The notes below the pieces were generated by a model, which made no database searches, was not told the DNA's origin, and saw nothing but the letters and a program-made list of their open reading frames with translations. A stretch of DNA of 64,000 nt from UBA6107 sp034430175 (lineage in GTDB: Bacteria > Chloroflexota > Anaerolineae > Anaerolineales > Anaerolineaceae), in assembly GCA_034430175.1 (NCBI GenBank), contig DAOUFI010000026.1:1-64000 (forward strand). Reading direction: 5' to 3'. Positions 47,185 to 56,303 of the stretch are shown in pieces. The position numbers and the translations under genes are program-made. Within the stretch, counting starts at the first letter, position 1, and each line of letters begins with the position of its first letter.

Positions 47185-49917
47185 ATGAGCATTCCCAAGA
47201 CTGGTACTGAGATCCGGCAATCCTTCATCGAGTTCTTCCAATCCAAGGGGCATACCTTTGTGCCGTCGTCGTCGCTGGTACCGGGCGGGGATCAGACCCT
47301 GCTGTTCACCAACGCCGGCATGGTGCAATTCAAGGATGTGTTCCTGGGTACCGACCGCAGACCGTACACCCGTGCAGTAAACTCTCAGAAGTGTATGCGT
47401 GTAGCCGGTAAGCATAACGACCTGGATGAAGTGGGTCGCGACGATTCGCACCACACCTTCTTTGAGATGCTTGGCAACTGGTCGTTCGGCGATTATTACA
47501 AGAAGGAAGCCATCGCTTGGGCATGGGAACTTTTGACAAAGGAATGGGGGTTGGATGCAAAGGTACTCTATGCTACCTGTTTCAAAGACGACAAAGGCAA
47601 CCTGCCCGCTGACGAGGAAGCCTTTGGTTATTGGAAAGAACAGCCGGGTATGCTACCCGACCACATCCTTTATTTTGGACGAAAAGACAACTTTTGGGAG
47701 ATGGCTGAGACCGGTCCGTGTGGTCCGTGCAGTGAGATAAGCATCGACCTTGGACCCGAACACTGCGACAAAAAAGGTGTACCGGGACATGTTTGCGGCG
47801 TCAACGGCGATTGCCACCGCTTTCTAGAAATCTGGAACCTGGTGTTCATGCAGTACAACCGGGTGAGCCAAACCAAATTCGACCCGCTGCCTGCCACGCA
47901 CGTAGATACCGGTATGGGGTTGGACCGCATTGTTTCGATCATGCAGCACGTATATTCCAATTACCGTACCGATCTTTTTTCGCCGATGATGGACGCGATC
48001 CGTAAGGTGGCTGGCACCAGCCTGGACGAGATGAACGCCAACTTCACGCCCTACCGGGTGATCGCTGACCATTCACGCGCGGTGACCTTTCTAATTGCCG
48101 ATGGCGTTGTGCCAGGCAATGTTGGACGTAACTACATCTGCCGCATGATCATCCGGCGCGCTGCTCGCTTTGGGCAGAAGATCGGACTAAAAGACCCGTT
48201 CATGGCGAAAGTCGCCGAGGCGGTGATCGAGACGTATGGTCCGGCGTATCCGGAACTGGTGAAGAACCGCAAAACCATTCTCGACAGCATTACCCGTGAA
48301 GAAAAACGTTTCCAGCGTACCGTGGAAGGTGGTCTGAGCCTGCTGCAAGATGAACTGGATAGCCTGAAGAAGAATGGCGGCAAAGTGCTCGACGGCGGCA
48401 AAGCCTTCGAACTCTACGCCACCCACGGATTGCCACTGGAGCTGACCCGCGACGTGGCGCGCGAACAGGATTTGGAAGTGGACGAGGCCGGTTTCAAGCA
48501 GGCTATGGAAGAGCACCGCGTGCAATCCGGCGCGGGCAAGGCTTTCGGGCCGCTGGGCGGCGAGGATGTGGAGATCTACCGCGGCGCCTTTGAAGCGCTG
48601 GTCAAGGATGGCAAACTGGATATATCGGGGGTGGCTTACAACCCCTATGAATGGCTGAAAAAGGAAGGCAAGGTGCTGGCGCTATTCTCCGAGGGGGACC
48701 CGGTGGAACAGGCGCTGGAAGGCCAGCCAGTGGAAGTAATTTTACCCGCGACTGGGTTTTACATCGAGTCCGGCGGCCAGGTGGGAGACACCGGCATGAT
48801 CTCGGCGAAAGATGGAAGCTGGCAGATCGCGGTGGACACTGTGCGTCGTCCGGCGGCAGGCGTGATCCTGCACATTGGCACGGTCAACAAGGGCACCGTA
48901 AAGACTGGTGATGAAGCCGTGGCGGTGGTGGACTGGACGCGCCGCATGGATACCATGCGCAACCACACTGCCACCCATCTATTGCACGCTCAACTACACA
49001 AGCACCTTGGCGAGCATGCCCGCCAGGCGGGTTCGCTGGTGGCGCCGGATCGGCTGCGTTTCGACTTTACGCACCCCGAGGCCGTCCCCACGGAGGTGCT
49101 CGAGGCCATCGAAAATGACGTCAACCAGGATATTTTGGCGAATCATAAGCTCTCGATCATCGAGAAGTCACTCAAGCAAGCAATGGACGAAGGTGCGATG
49201 GCGCTCTTCGGCGAAAAATACGGTGAGAAGGTGCGCACGGTAACCGTGGATCCTGAAACGCCGATCTCGTATGAACTGTGCGGCGGCACGCACGTGGCCC
49301 AGACCGGTGATATCGGAACATTCCTTATCCTGAGTGAGGGCAGCGCCGCGGCAGGCATTCGCCGTATCGAAGCAGTGACCGGGCACAAGGCCTACGAGGT
49401 CATCCGCGAACGCAGCAAGGCTCTGAAGAAGACAGCGCATTTGTTGAATGTGCCGACCGACGAGGTCCCCGCCAAGGTGATGGCTCTCACTGACAACCTC
49501 GAAGACCTGCGCAAGGAAGTTACGCATCTCAAACAGGTTGGTGCAGCCGACGAGTTCGCGCAGAAGCTGACAAACGTGCCCATGGTCAACGGCTCGGCGG
49601 TACTGTCCACGGTGGTGAAGAATGCCGACGCGGACACACTGCGGCAGATGACCGATTTGTTCCGCCAAAAGTACGCGTCAGGCGTGGTGGTGGTGGGCAG
49701 CGACGCCAACGAACGCCCCATGATCATCTGCGCGGTGACCGACGACCTGGTCAAGAAGGGCATCAACGCTGGTGAGATCGTGCGCAACGCGGCAGCAGTG
49801 ATGGGCGGCAGCGGTGGTGGGCGTCCGAACCTGGCCCAGGCCGGCGGCAAGGACGCGTCCAGGCTGAGCGAAGCCATCGATCAGGCGTCCGCGGCGGTAC
49901 AAAATATGCTTAAGTAA
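47185..49917 (+). CDS. alaS: Alanyl-tRNA synthetase
   Basis: 910 residues, complete. Class II catalytic core at the N-terminus (TGTEIRQSFIEFFQSKGHTFVPSSSLVPGGDQTLLFTNAGM split over motif 1, motif 2 and 3 later), the editing domain with zinc/editing motif HTATHLLHAQL and the CGGTH motif, and a C-terminal C-Ala domain with a glycine-rich DHHA1 part (MGGSGGGRPNLAQAGG). It charges tRNA-Ala and edits Ser and Gly. Monocistronic between two terminators; AGGTG precedes the ATG. GC content at third positions looks higher than in the TPR gene upstream. Confidence 0.97.
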   Translation: MSIPKTGTEIRQSFIEFFQSKGHTFVPSSSLVPGGDQTLLFTNAGMVQFKDVFLGTDRRPYTRAVNSQKCMRVAGKHNDLDEVGRDDSHHTFFEMLGNWSFGDYYKKEAIAWAWELLTKEWGLDAKVLYATCFKDDKGNLPADEEAFGYWKEQPGMLPDHILYFGRKDNFWEMAETGPCGPCSEISIDLGPEHCDKKGVPGHVCGVNGDCHRFLEIWNLVFMQYNRVSQTKFDPLPATHVDTGMGLDRIVSIMQHVYSNYRTDLFSPMMDAIRKVAGTSLDEMNANFTPYRVIADHSRAVTFLIADGVVPGNVGRNYICRMIIRRAARFGQKIGLKDPFMAKVAEAVIETYGPAYPELVKNRKTILDSITREEKRFQRTVEGGLSLLQDELDSLKKNGGKVLDGGKAFELYATHGLPLELTRDVAREQDLEVDEAGFKQAMEEHRVQSGAGKAFGPLGGEDVEIYRGAFEALVKDGKLDISGVAYNPYEWLKKEGKVLALFSEGDPVEQALEGQPVEVILPATGFYIESGGQVGDTGMISAKDGSWQIAVDTVRRPAAGVILHIGTVNKGTVKTGDEAVAVVDWTRRMDTMRNHTATHLLHAQLHKHLGEHARQAGSLVAPDRLRFDFTHPEAVPTEVLEAIENDVNQDILANHKLSIIEKSLKQAMDEGAMALFGEKYGEKVRTVTVDPETPISYELCGGTHVAQTGDIGTFLILSEGSAAAGIRRIEAVTGHKAYEVIRERSKALKKTAHLLNVPTDEVPAKVMALTDNLEDLRKEVTHLKQVGAADEFAQKLTNVPMVNGSAVLSTVVKNADADTLRQMTDLFRQKYASGVVVVGSDANERPMIICAVTDDLVKKGINAGEIVRNAAAVMGGSGGGRPNLAQAGGKDASRLSEAIDQASAAVQNMLK

Positions 49918-49934
49918 ACAATATTAAATAGAGC

Positions 49935-49967
49935 AGAAACCCGGTTTGATAGAAACCGGGTTTCTTT
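49935..49967. terminator. Strong terminator after alaS
   Basis: A 13-bp stem (49935-49947 with 49953-49965) with arms agaaacccggttt and complement and a five-base loop, followed by tt. It lies between convergent alaS and the alanine racemase operon and may act both ways. Confidence 0.85.
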
Positions 49968-50023
49968 ATTGAAAGTATTGAATTATGGCTCGAGAAGCAC
50001 ACCATTAACTGAACGATTTGCAC

Positions 50024-50119
50024 TTATTTCCTCAGCTTGACGCGCCAACTGCGCTCGCCCATGAGCTCTTTCAACTGGGCGACACGGGCGATGACGTTCT
50101 TGAATTCGGTGTAAATCAA
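50024..50119 (-). CDS. Possible small ORF after alr
   Basis: 31 codons from TTG (50119), with GGTGAG eight bases upstream, ending with TAA at 50024: a basic, helical peptide (TEFKNVIARVAQLKELMGERS). It follows the alr stop in another frame, which stays open into the alr 3' end. Composition looks protein-like, but this could be chance or the remnant of a longer gene. The remaining bases 49968-50023 show nothing. Confidence 0.25.
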   Translation of the reverse strand: MIYTEFKNVIARVAQLKELMGERSWRVKLRK

Positions 50120-50133
50120 ATCAATAATCTCAC

Positions 50134-51258
50134 CTATTCCAAATTGTAGTATCTCTCCACCCTGGAATTGATCTGGCAGGTAACTTCGTAGGTGATGGTG
50201 TTCAGCTTCTCAGCCCACTCGTCACAGGTAATCTCCTCGTTGCCGCTCCTGCCAATGAGGACGACCTCGTCACCGACCTTGACTTCTGTCTCGGGGCCGA
50301 GATCGACCATGGATTGATCCATGCAGACGCGGCCGACGACCGGGTATGACTGACCTTTGATCAACACCCGCCCACGATTGGACCAGAGACGGTTGAAGCC
50401 GTCGGCGTACCCGGCGGGAATGGTGGCGATGGTGGTATCGCAAGGTGCGATCCAGGTACGCCCATAGCCAATGCTGGTACCCTTGCTGACCTGCTTGATG
50501 AAGGAAACACGGGTAAGGAAGCTGAGTCCGGGTTTGAGCGCAATAGTGCGCGGGGTGAGCTTGTCGGGATAGAAGCCGTAGACCATGATGCCGGGGCGGA
50601 CCATGTCCAGCCAGCCCTCGGGGTAGGCAAGCACGGCGCCAGAATTGGAGCAGTGGCTGATCTCCAGCTTGCGGCAGATTGCTTTTTCAACGCTCTCGAT
50701 CGTCTTTTTGAAAGACTTGATCTGTTTGTGGGTGAAATCGTTGTCACCGGCGTCGCTGATGGGCAGGTGAGTGAAGATACCTTGAAGGTGCAGGTTAGGG
50801 CAAGCCTGTTCGATGAACGCGGCCAGGTGCGGAGCTTCCGCAGGGGGCACTCCGATGCGACCCATGCCGGTATCTACTTTGAGGTGAACGATGGCGGTTT
50901 TATTCAACGTTCTCGCAGCTTCTTGCAAAGCCTGAATGTTGTTACGCTCACAGACGGCCAGGGTGATGTTATTCTCCACGGCGGCTTGCATCTCTTCGTT
51001 GAAAGCTGGGCTAAACTTAAGGATGGGAATATGGATGCCTGCCTGGCGCAGTTCAATCCCTTCGGGGACGGTGGCAACTCCGAGCCAGTTGATGCCGATC
51101 TGTTCAGCCATGCGCGATACTTCCGCCGCTCCGTGGCCGTATGCGTTGGCCTTGACGGCGATGAGGATCTTGCGATCCGGTCCGACGGCCTGGCGGATAC
51201 CCTCAAGATTGAAGCGGATGTTGTCGAGATGAACGCGCACGTGAGTTTGATAAAGCAT
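50134..51258 (-). CDS. alr: Alanine racemase
   Basis: 374 residues. PLP lysine K36 in IAVKANAYGHG, catalytic Tyr near the C-terminal half in the segment around SIGYGRTW, and the C-terminal signature VGRVCMDQSMVDL. Interconverts L- and D-alanine. It is the last gene of the ornithine operon, 18 bases after orr. Ornithine oxidation releases D-alanine (from the OrtAB thiolase), so here it may run mainly D to L to make usable alanine, besides any cell-wall role. Confidence 0.95.
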   Translation of the reverse strand: MLYQTHVRVHLDNIRFNLEGIRQAVGPDRKILIAVKANAYGHGAAEVSRMAEQIGINWLGVATVPEGIELRQAGIHIPILKFSPAFNEEMQAAVENNITLAVCERNNIQALQEAARTLNKTAIVHLKVDTGMGRIGVPPAEAPHLAAFIEQACPNLHLQGIFTHLPISDAGDNDFTHKQIKSFKKTIESVEKAICRKLEISHCSNSGAVLAYPEGWLDMVRPGIMVYGFYPDKLTPRTIALKPGLSFLTRVSFIKQVSKGTSIGYGRTWIAPCDTTIATIPAGYADGFNRLWSNRGRVLIKGQSYPVVGRVCMDQSMVDLGPETEVKVGDEVVLIGRSGNEEITCDEWAEKLNTITYEVTCQINSRVERYYNLE

Positions 51259-51276
51259 GAATGTAACCTCTATTGA

Positions 51277-52356
51277 TCATAAATTTACCACCACTTTTTG
51301 AACGTACACCGAGGTGCTTGCCGCGAGGAGGGCGGAATAGCCGGGATAAAAAGCGATCTCAGACCCGACCTTGATCGGTTCCGTGGCTTCCTGCACATCC
51401 ACGATCAGATGATCGCTACTGCCGCCAAGAACGATCATTCCGGGGTCAACAGGTTCAATATTGTCCACAACCACGTCCTGGCGACCGATGGCACAGATGG
51501 CGCGCCTGCGTAAGCCGCGGTCGATGAACTCGGGGGTACCACCAAACGCGTCCTGCCCACGAGAGCCAATAGGGATTGAGGGTTTTGTTTCGAGTTCAAT
51601 CACCTCGGCGACAACCCGGTAGGTGTCCTGACGGGTACCAGGCCAGGGGGAACGGTCGAGCACGTTGCGTCCAAGCTGAATGGCTTCGCCGATGCGCAAC
51701 TGGTTGATCGCAGCGGGCATACCGCCGGAAGCCAGCAGAGGCAGGTTGGCGCTGTTGCCGCCGCTGAGGGTGGTCAGTGGCAAGCCAGTGGCGGTTTGCA
51801 AACTGTCGCGCAGGTCGATGAGCGTTTGCATCTTGTCCGTGGTGGGGATGACTCCACCATAACAGGCCAGGTTGCAACCCAAGCCAATGATTTCAAGGTT
51901 GGGTAATTTGGCTGCCGAAGTGACTAAGTTCAGGGCGCGATCGGGCCAAATTCCTTCACGCAGATCACCAACATCGATCATAACGATGGCCTGGTGGGTA
52001 ACGTGAGCGCTGACCGCTGCCTGGGAAAGACCCCGTAGAGTTTCGAGCGAGGAATTCAACGAAACGTCCGCCAATTTCACCACTTCCTCGAGCTGGCTGG
52101 GAGAGGGGATGCGCAGGAGCATAAGCGGGCGTTTCACGCCGGATTCACGCATGGCACGCAGGTTTTCGAGGCGGGAATCAGCCAGCAGATCAGCGCCTGC
52201 CGCGATCAGCGAAGAGACGGCAGCCGGGTGGGCGCAGACCACTTTGGTGACACAGGCCACCTGGATGCCGTGCTGATGGCACAAGTTGACGACCGAACGC
52301 GCATTTTCTTCGATGCGGGCTGGATAGATCTCCAAACGGGGAGTTGGGATTGTCAT
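51277..52356 (-). CDS. orr: Ornithine racemase
   Basis: 359 residues of the alanine racemase N-domain type with the PLP lysine at K38 (ACVTKVVCAHP). The sequence pattern (LADSRLENLRAM, LSGGNSANLPLL, REGIWPDRA) fits clostridial ornithine racemase Orr and related YhfX-like racemases. It makes D-ornithine for the aminomutase OraSE. It overlaps the preceding MutL-like gene by ATGA and is followed by alr. Operon position is the same as in Clostridium sticklandii. AGGAGA precedes the ATG. Confidence 0.9.
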   Translation of the reverse strand: MTIPTPRLEIYPARIEENARSVVNLCHQHGIQVACVTKVVCAHPAAVSSLIAAGADLLADSRLENLRAMRESGVKRPLMLLRIPSPSQLEEVVKLADVSLNSSLETLRGLSQAAVSAHVTHQAIVMIDVGDLREGIWPDRALNLVTSAAKLPNLEIIGLGCNLACYGGVIPTTDKMQTLIDLRDSLQTATGLPLTTLSGGNSANLPLLASGGMPAAINQLRIGEAIQLGRNVLDRSPWPGTRQDTYRVVAEVIELETKPSIPIGSRGQDAFGGTPEFIDRGLRRRAICAIGRQDVVVDNIEPVDPGMIVLGGSSDHLIVDVQEATEPIKVGSEIAFYPGYSALLAASTSVYVQKVVVNL

Positions 52357-53693
52357 TTCGTCTCCTGTTCCACCCAGTGGGTGAAGGTGGCACGGACTTC
52401 GCCGGGGAAAGCCTGGGCGAGCGTGCCCAGGGCGGAAAAGCGATAATCACGGTCCATCAGGATGGCTGCGTCAGGGCGGGGTAGCAGGTACTTACCCGGA
52501 CCCGTGCGGATGCTCTTGAGAATGTCCTCACCGCCTTCGAGGCGGGTGAGGGCGCCACCCGTACCGACGATCCATTTGACGGCGGTCAGGTCCTTGCCCT
52601 TGACGATCTGTTTCTTGCCGGAGGGGGTGTAGAGGTCAGTGATCACGCCGGCATGACGCCGTACGCCGATGTTCACAGCCTTTTCGCATAGCCAATGTGT
52701 CAACTCTTTTTGCGTGGGCGTCTCAGGGATGGCGCGTAATTCGTCGAGCGAAGCCGGATGTCCGTTCTCGTCAACCTGGTCGAGAATATTATGTGCATTG
52801 ATGTATACACCGAGGTCGCCTTCGACAGTGCGTTTTGCGTGCGGTTCGGGCTCGATCATGCGGCTGGTCCATTCCGGGCTGCCATCGGTGACGGAGTGTA
52901 CATCCGTGGTGGCGCCGCCGACGTCGAAGACCAGGCAGTCGCCCATGGCTTCAGCGAAAAGCTCCGCACCGCGCAGCACCGCGCCCGGGGTGGGTAGGAT
53001 GCCGTGTGTGGTCAATTCAGCCAGATAGGTCATACCGGGAGCATGGACGATGTGTTTGTTGAAAACTTCGTGGATCACCTTCCGTAGTGGTTCAATGTTC
53101 AGCACGTCCACATCGGGGAAAACGTTGGCGGCGAGGAGAAATTCCAGACCGGCATCGGTAAAGATCTTTTCAACGTGTTTGCGCAGTGCGGAATTACCGG
53201 CATAGACGACCGGCGCCTGGAGTTTCAGTGAGGCCAGTTTTTCGGCGTTCTTCAACACAGTATCCTTCTCGCCGAAGTCCACCCCGCCAGCCAGAAGGAT
53301 GATGTTGGGCTGGATGGAGACGATCTCCGCCAGTTCCATTTCATCCAGTTGCCCGGCGGTGACCATCTTGACGATGGCGCCTGCGCCAAGGGCGGCCTCG
53401 CGGGCTGCCCTGGCGGTCATGCTGTAGGTAAGACCGTGGACGGTCATGCGCAGACCGCCCGCGGCTGAACTGTTGATGAATTTCTCGGGATTACCAGCAA
53501 TTTTGCCAAAACGGGATTCGAGATCGGTCATGGCCTCATCGACACCACGGCGAACATCACCGGAGGCAACGCTGGTGGGGGAGAACCCTTGCGCCACGTG
53601 CTCGAAGCGTCCTTCGGGGAGCAGATCGAAACCGTTCACCTTGGTGATGGTCGAACCGACCTCAATGGTCAGGAAATCCAATTTGGCAGTCAT
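52353..53693 (-). CDS. MutL/GlmL-like ATPase of the ornithine operon
   Basis: 446 residues of the ASKHA ATPase type: FLTIEVGSTITKVNGF (phosphate 1), VFDVGGATTDVHSV (phosphate 2) and adenosine-binding glycine motifs near IVGTGGALTRLEGG. Members named GlmL or MutL are encoded beside cobalamin-dependent carbon-skeleton or amino mutases and are thought to reactivate them. It lies between oraE and orr, as gene or-4 does in the clostridial cluster, so it most likely maintains OraSE. It overlaps orr by ATGA. Confidence 0.87.
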   Translation of the reverse strand: MTAKLDFLTIEVGSTITKVNGFDLLPEGRFEHVAQGFSPTSVASGDVRRGVDEAMTDLESRFGKIAGNPEKFINSSAAGGLRMTVHGLTYSMTARAAREAALGAGAIVKMVTAGQLDEMELAEIVSIQPNIILLAGGVDFGEKDTVLKNAEKLASLKLQAPVVYAGNSALRKHVEKIFTDAGLEFLLAANVFPDVDVLNIEPLRKVIHEVFNKHIVHAPGMTYLAELTTHGILPTPGAVLRGAELFAEAMGDCLVFDVGGATTDVHSVTDGSPEWTSRMIEPEPHAKRTVEGDLGVYINAHNILDQVDENGHPASLDELRAIPETPTQKELTHWLCEKAVNIGVRRHAGVITDLYTPSGKKQIVKGKDLTAVKWIVGTGGALTRLEGGEDILKSIRTGPGKYLLPRPDAAILMDRDYRFSALGTLAQAFPGEVRATFTHWVEQETK

Positions 53694-53707
53694 GCTGCAC
53701 CTGCGGC

Positions 53708-55918
53708 TTAGAGTACGCCGCGCGCCTTGAGTGTTTTGACCATGGCGTTGACCACGTCAATGCCATGGGTGCCGCGTCCGAATGTCGCGTCCAGGCCGGT
53801 TTCTTTGGCCATTTCGCGATTGACCTGCGTGCCGCCGGCGATGAGGATGATCTTGCTGCGGATGCCGCGTTCGACGCACAGGTCCGCCAATTTCTTCATC
53901 TGGGCACGATGGACGTCGTTGTGGCTGATGATGGTCGAGATGAGGATAGCCTGGGCACCGGTTTCGATGGCAGCGTCCACCAGTTTGCTCACCGGCACGG
54001 AGGTGCCGAGGTAATGATATTTGACGCCGTACTTCTCTATGCCGCCGTGCTTGATGTCGAGGATTTCGCGCAGACCGACGCTGTGCTCGTCCTCGCCGAC
54101 GGTGCCAGCGACAACCTTGAGTCCGATCTTCTTGACAGCTTCACGCAGCTCGTCCTCAGGGAGCACGATCTCTTTTTCAGGCACCTTGAGGGTCTTGACG
54201 TCGATGGCGAAACCGACCTTGCCCTTGACTTCGACGAAGCAGCCTTCAGCCGGATGCAGCACCTGGATGTTGACAACCTGCGGATCTTCAAGCCCGAGCT
54301 TCTTGGCCAGTTCAATGCCATAGACCGCGGCCACGTCTTCGGGCAGGGGAACAAAGAACTGGGTCAGGATGACGCCGTCACCGGACCATTCCGCTTCGGG
54401 TTTGATCATACCGCCCTTCCGGTAAGGTAGGGTTTCCTTGAGACGAATGTTGACGTTGTCTTCGGCGTCCAGTTCATCGATATACTGGATCTTTTCGGGT
54501 TTGCACAAAGTGCAGCCGTCAATGGGATCGCATGGAACCTTGAGTCCGGCTGGAATATTGTTGTTGCCAAAATGGTCGCAGACCGGAGCGTAGTAATCGG
54601 GGTCGCGCTCGACGATGGTGTCGGCGCCGACGCCGCCCTTGCTGTCGCGAGCGATGCCATCCCCGTTGCGATCGGGGTATTTGCCGGAATCGACGAAGAA
54701 ACCTTTTTCAACGGCAGCGAAGTAACCGCCGCTCTCGATGACCTCTTCTAAAAAGGCTACTGCGCGTTCCTTCAAATCGCGGACCATTTCTCCGACAGGG
54801 CCGTCGTGCTTGATCTCGACGAGTTCCTTGATGCCGTCCAGGGCGGCCCAGGTCTGTTTGACCGTCTGGATGCCGCGGATGTTGTTGTAATGCCAGGGCA
54901 CGTTGCGTCCCTCATCGGGGGTGATGGTGCTCTGGATATCCGCGCTGGTGAGCATGGAGATGAGCGTGTCGATGGTGTGGGTGCGGATGGCCTCTTCGAT
55001 GTCCGCTTCGATGTAGCGTGTGTTTTGCTGGGCGCGCATCTTGAATTCAGAGAAGAAGTCGCGCAGGGCCACAGCGTAGGGCAGGTCGTACCACAGCTTG
55101 GGAGCCGGGGGAGCGTCGGGGGGAACGGTGGAGAGACCGATCAGGTCTTTGGCCATGCCGACCTTGACCGAGAAGGCGCAATTGATGCCATGCTGGACCA
55201 TCAGTTCAGGCATGACCAGCCAGCCGTTTTTGGCGGTGGCGTTGGCGTTATGCGCGCCGTCGATCTGGAAGATGCGCGCGCCGTTCATGACCTTCTTGGC
55301 TTCAGCGGCATCCACGAACGAGCGGTACATGTTCACGTTGCGGTAAAGTACGTTGTACTGCGGGTCCTGGTGGGCGCCGTTGATACCTTCTTCGGCGAAG
55401 AGCACGGCTACTTCAGGGCCGGCCACACCGGAGACGTAGCTGTGGAAGTTGATGGGGCGGCCAACTTCCTGCTCGATCATGTCGCAGGCCTTGCGGCTGG
55501 CGCGAATCTGTTTGCGAGTGATGGGCACACCGCCGATACCCTCGGGAGTGCCTTCCAATAACCCGTCGATATGGCTCTGGCCGGTGGTGCGGATGACCAT
55601 CAGATGATCCGCGCCGTGCCAGGCGGCCATACGCATACGGCGGATGTCGTCTTCAAAACGGCCAGAGGCGATCTCGGTAGTGACCACGCAACTTGGCTGC
55701 GGGTCGATGTGGTCAAAATACTTCGAGGCAGGCAGCCCAATACTATTTTTGAGCGGTTCCGACATGTCGCGATAATGGAAGGGACCCATGTCCACGCCAT
55801 CTTTAGGAACTTTACGCCAGGTCCAGCCTTTGCGGGTGGGATGATAATTCTCAAGTCCTTCGAGAATGGTCTCGATATCGAGTTTCTGATGTGGGTCGAG
55901 TGGTTTCTGTTCTGTCAT
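53708..55918 (-). CDS. oraE: D-ornithine 4,5-aminomutase, large (E) subunit
   Basis: 736 residues. A TIM-barrel part is followed by a C-terminal cobalamin-binding Rossmann domain with D610-x-H612-x-x-G (DEHSVG) and GG in LIAGGTQV. K623 in DIKHGG lies 11 residues after that His, the same spacing as H618 and the PLP-binding K629 of Clostridium sticklandii OraE. With OraS, adenosylcobalamin and PLP it moves the terminal amino group of D-ornithine to give 2,4-diaminopentanoate. It follows oraS by 12 bases. Confidence 0.95.
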   Translation of the reverse strand: MTEQKPLDPHQKLDIETILEGLENYHPTRKGWTWRKVPKDGVDMGPFHYRDMSEPLKNSIGLPASKYFDHIDPQPSCVVTTEIASGRFEDDIRRMRMAAWHGADHLMVIRTTGQSHIDGLLEGTPEGIGGVPITRKQIRASRKACDMIEQEVGRPINFHSYVSGVAGPEVAVLFAEEGINGAHQDPQYNVLYRNVNMYRSFVDAAEAKKVMNGARIFQIDGAHNANATAKNGWLVMPELMVQHGINCAFSVKVGMAKDLIGLSTVPPDAPPAPKLWYDLPYAVALRDFFSEFKMRAQQNTRYIEADIEEAIRTHTIDTLISMLTSADIQSTITPDEGRNVPWHYNNIRGIQTVKQTWAALDGIKELVEIKHDGPVGEMVRDLKERAVAFLEEVIESGGYFAAVEKGFFVDSGKYPDRNGDGIARDSKGGVGADTIVERDPDYYAPVCDHFGNNNIPAGLKVPCDPIDGCTLCKPEKIQYIDELDAEDNVNIRLKETLPYRKGGMIKPEAEWSGDGVILTQFFVPLPEDVAAVYGIELAKKLGLEDPQVVNIQVLHPAEGCFVEVKGKVGFAIDVKTLKVPEKEIVLPEDELREAVKKIGLKVVAGTVGEDEHSVGLREILDIKHGGIEKYGVKYHYLGTSVPVSKLVDAAIETGAQAILISTIISHNDVHRAQMKKLADLCVERGIRSKIILIAGGTQVNREMAKETGLDATFGRGTHGIDVVNAMVKTLKARGVL

Positions 55919-55930
55919 GATTCGACCTCT

Positions 55931-56281
55931 CTAAAATAGACCATTGAGAACATCTTTGTTCTCGAGGATCGCAGCAGCGGCAGTCTGGACGTCAGTGTTG
56001 TTCTTCTGCGCCAGTTTCAGCAGGACATGTCCGGCACCTTTGCCGAGCAGTCCGGCTTCGGTGATGCGGTCGACCACGCCGTGGGCGGAGATGCTGTCAA
56101 TGCCCATGCGTAGCAAAACGGATCGTTCAATGGAGGGCGATGTGTGAGTTTTCGCCAGGTCGACAATGGGATCAACCACCTGGTTGCAAAGTTCCCAGAA
56201 GCGGGCTTTTAATTCCTCATCACTCATCTTGTGGAGTTCTTCCCGTCTTTTCTCGAATTTTTGAATGCGATCTTCACTCAT
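55931..56281 (-). CDS. oraS: D-ornithine 4,5-aminomutase, small (S) subunit
   Basis: 116 residues, about the 121 of clostridial OraS. Soluble helical protein, with the conserved ARFWELCNQVVDPIVDLAKTHTSPSIERSVLLRMG stretch split over its middle. It binds OraE and completes the active aminomutase. It sits directly upstream of oraE and 22 bases after ortB. Confidence 0.92.
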   Translation of the reverse strand: MSEDRIQKFEKRREELHKMSDEELKARFWELCNQVVDPIVDLAKTHTSPSIERSVLLRMGIDSISAHGVVDRITEAGLLGKGAGHVLLKLAQKNNTDVQTAAAAILENKDVLNGLF

Positions 56282-56303
56282 AGATTTATTCGTCCTTGTA
56301 AAT

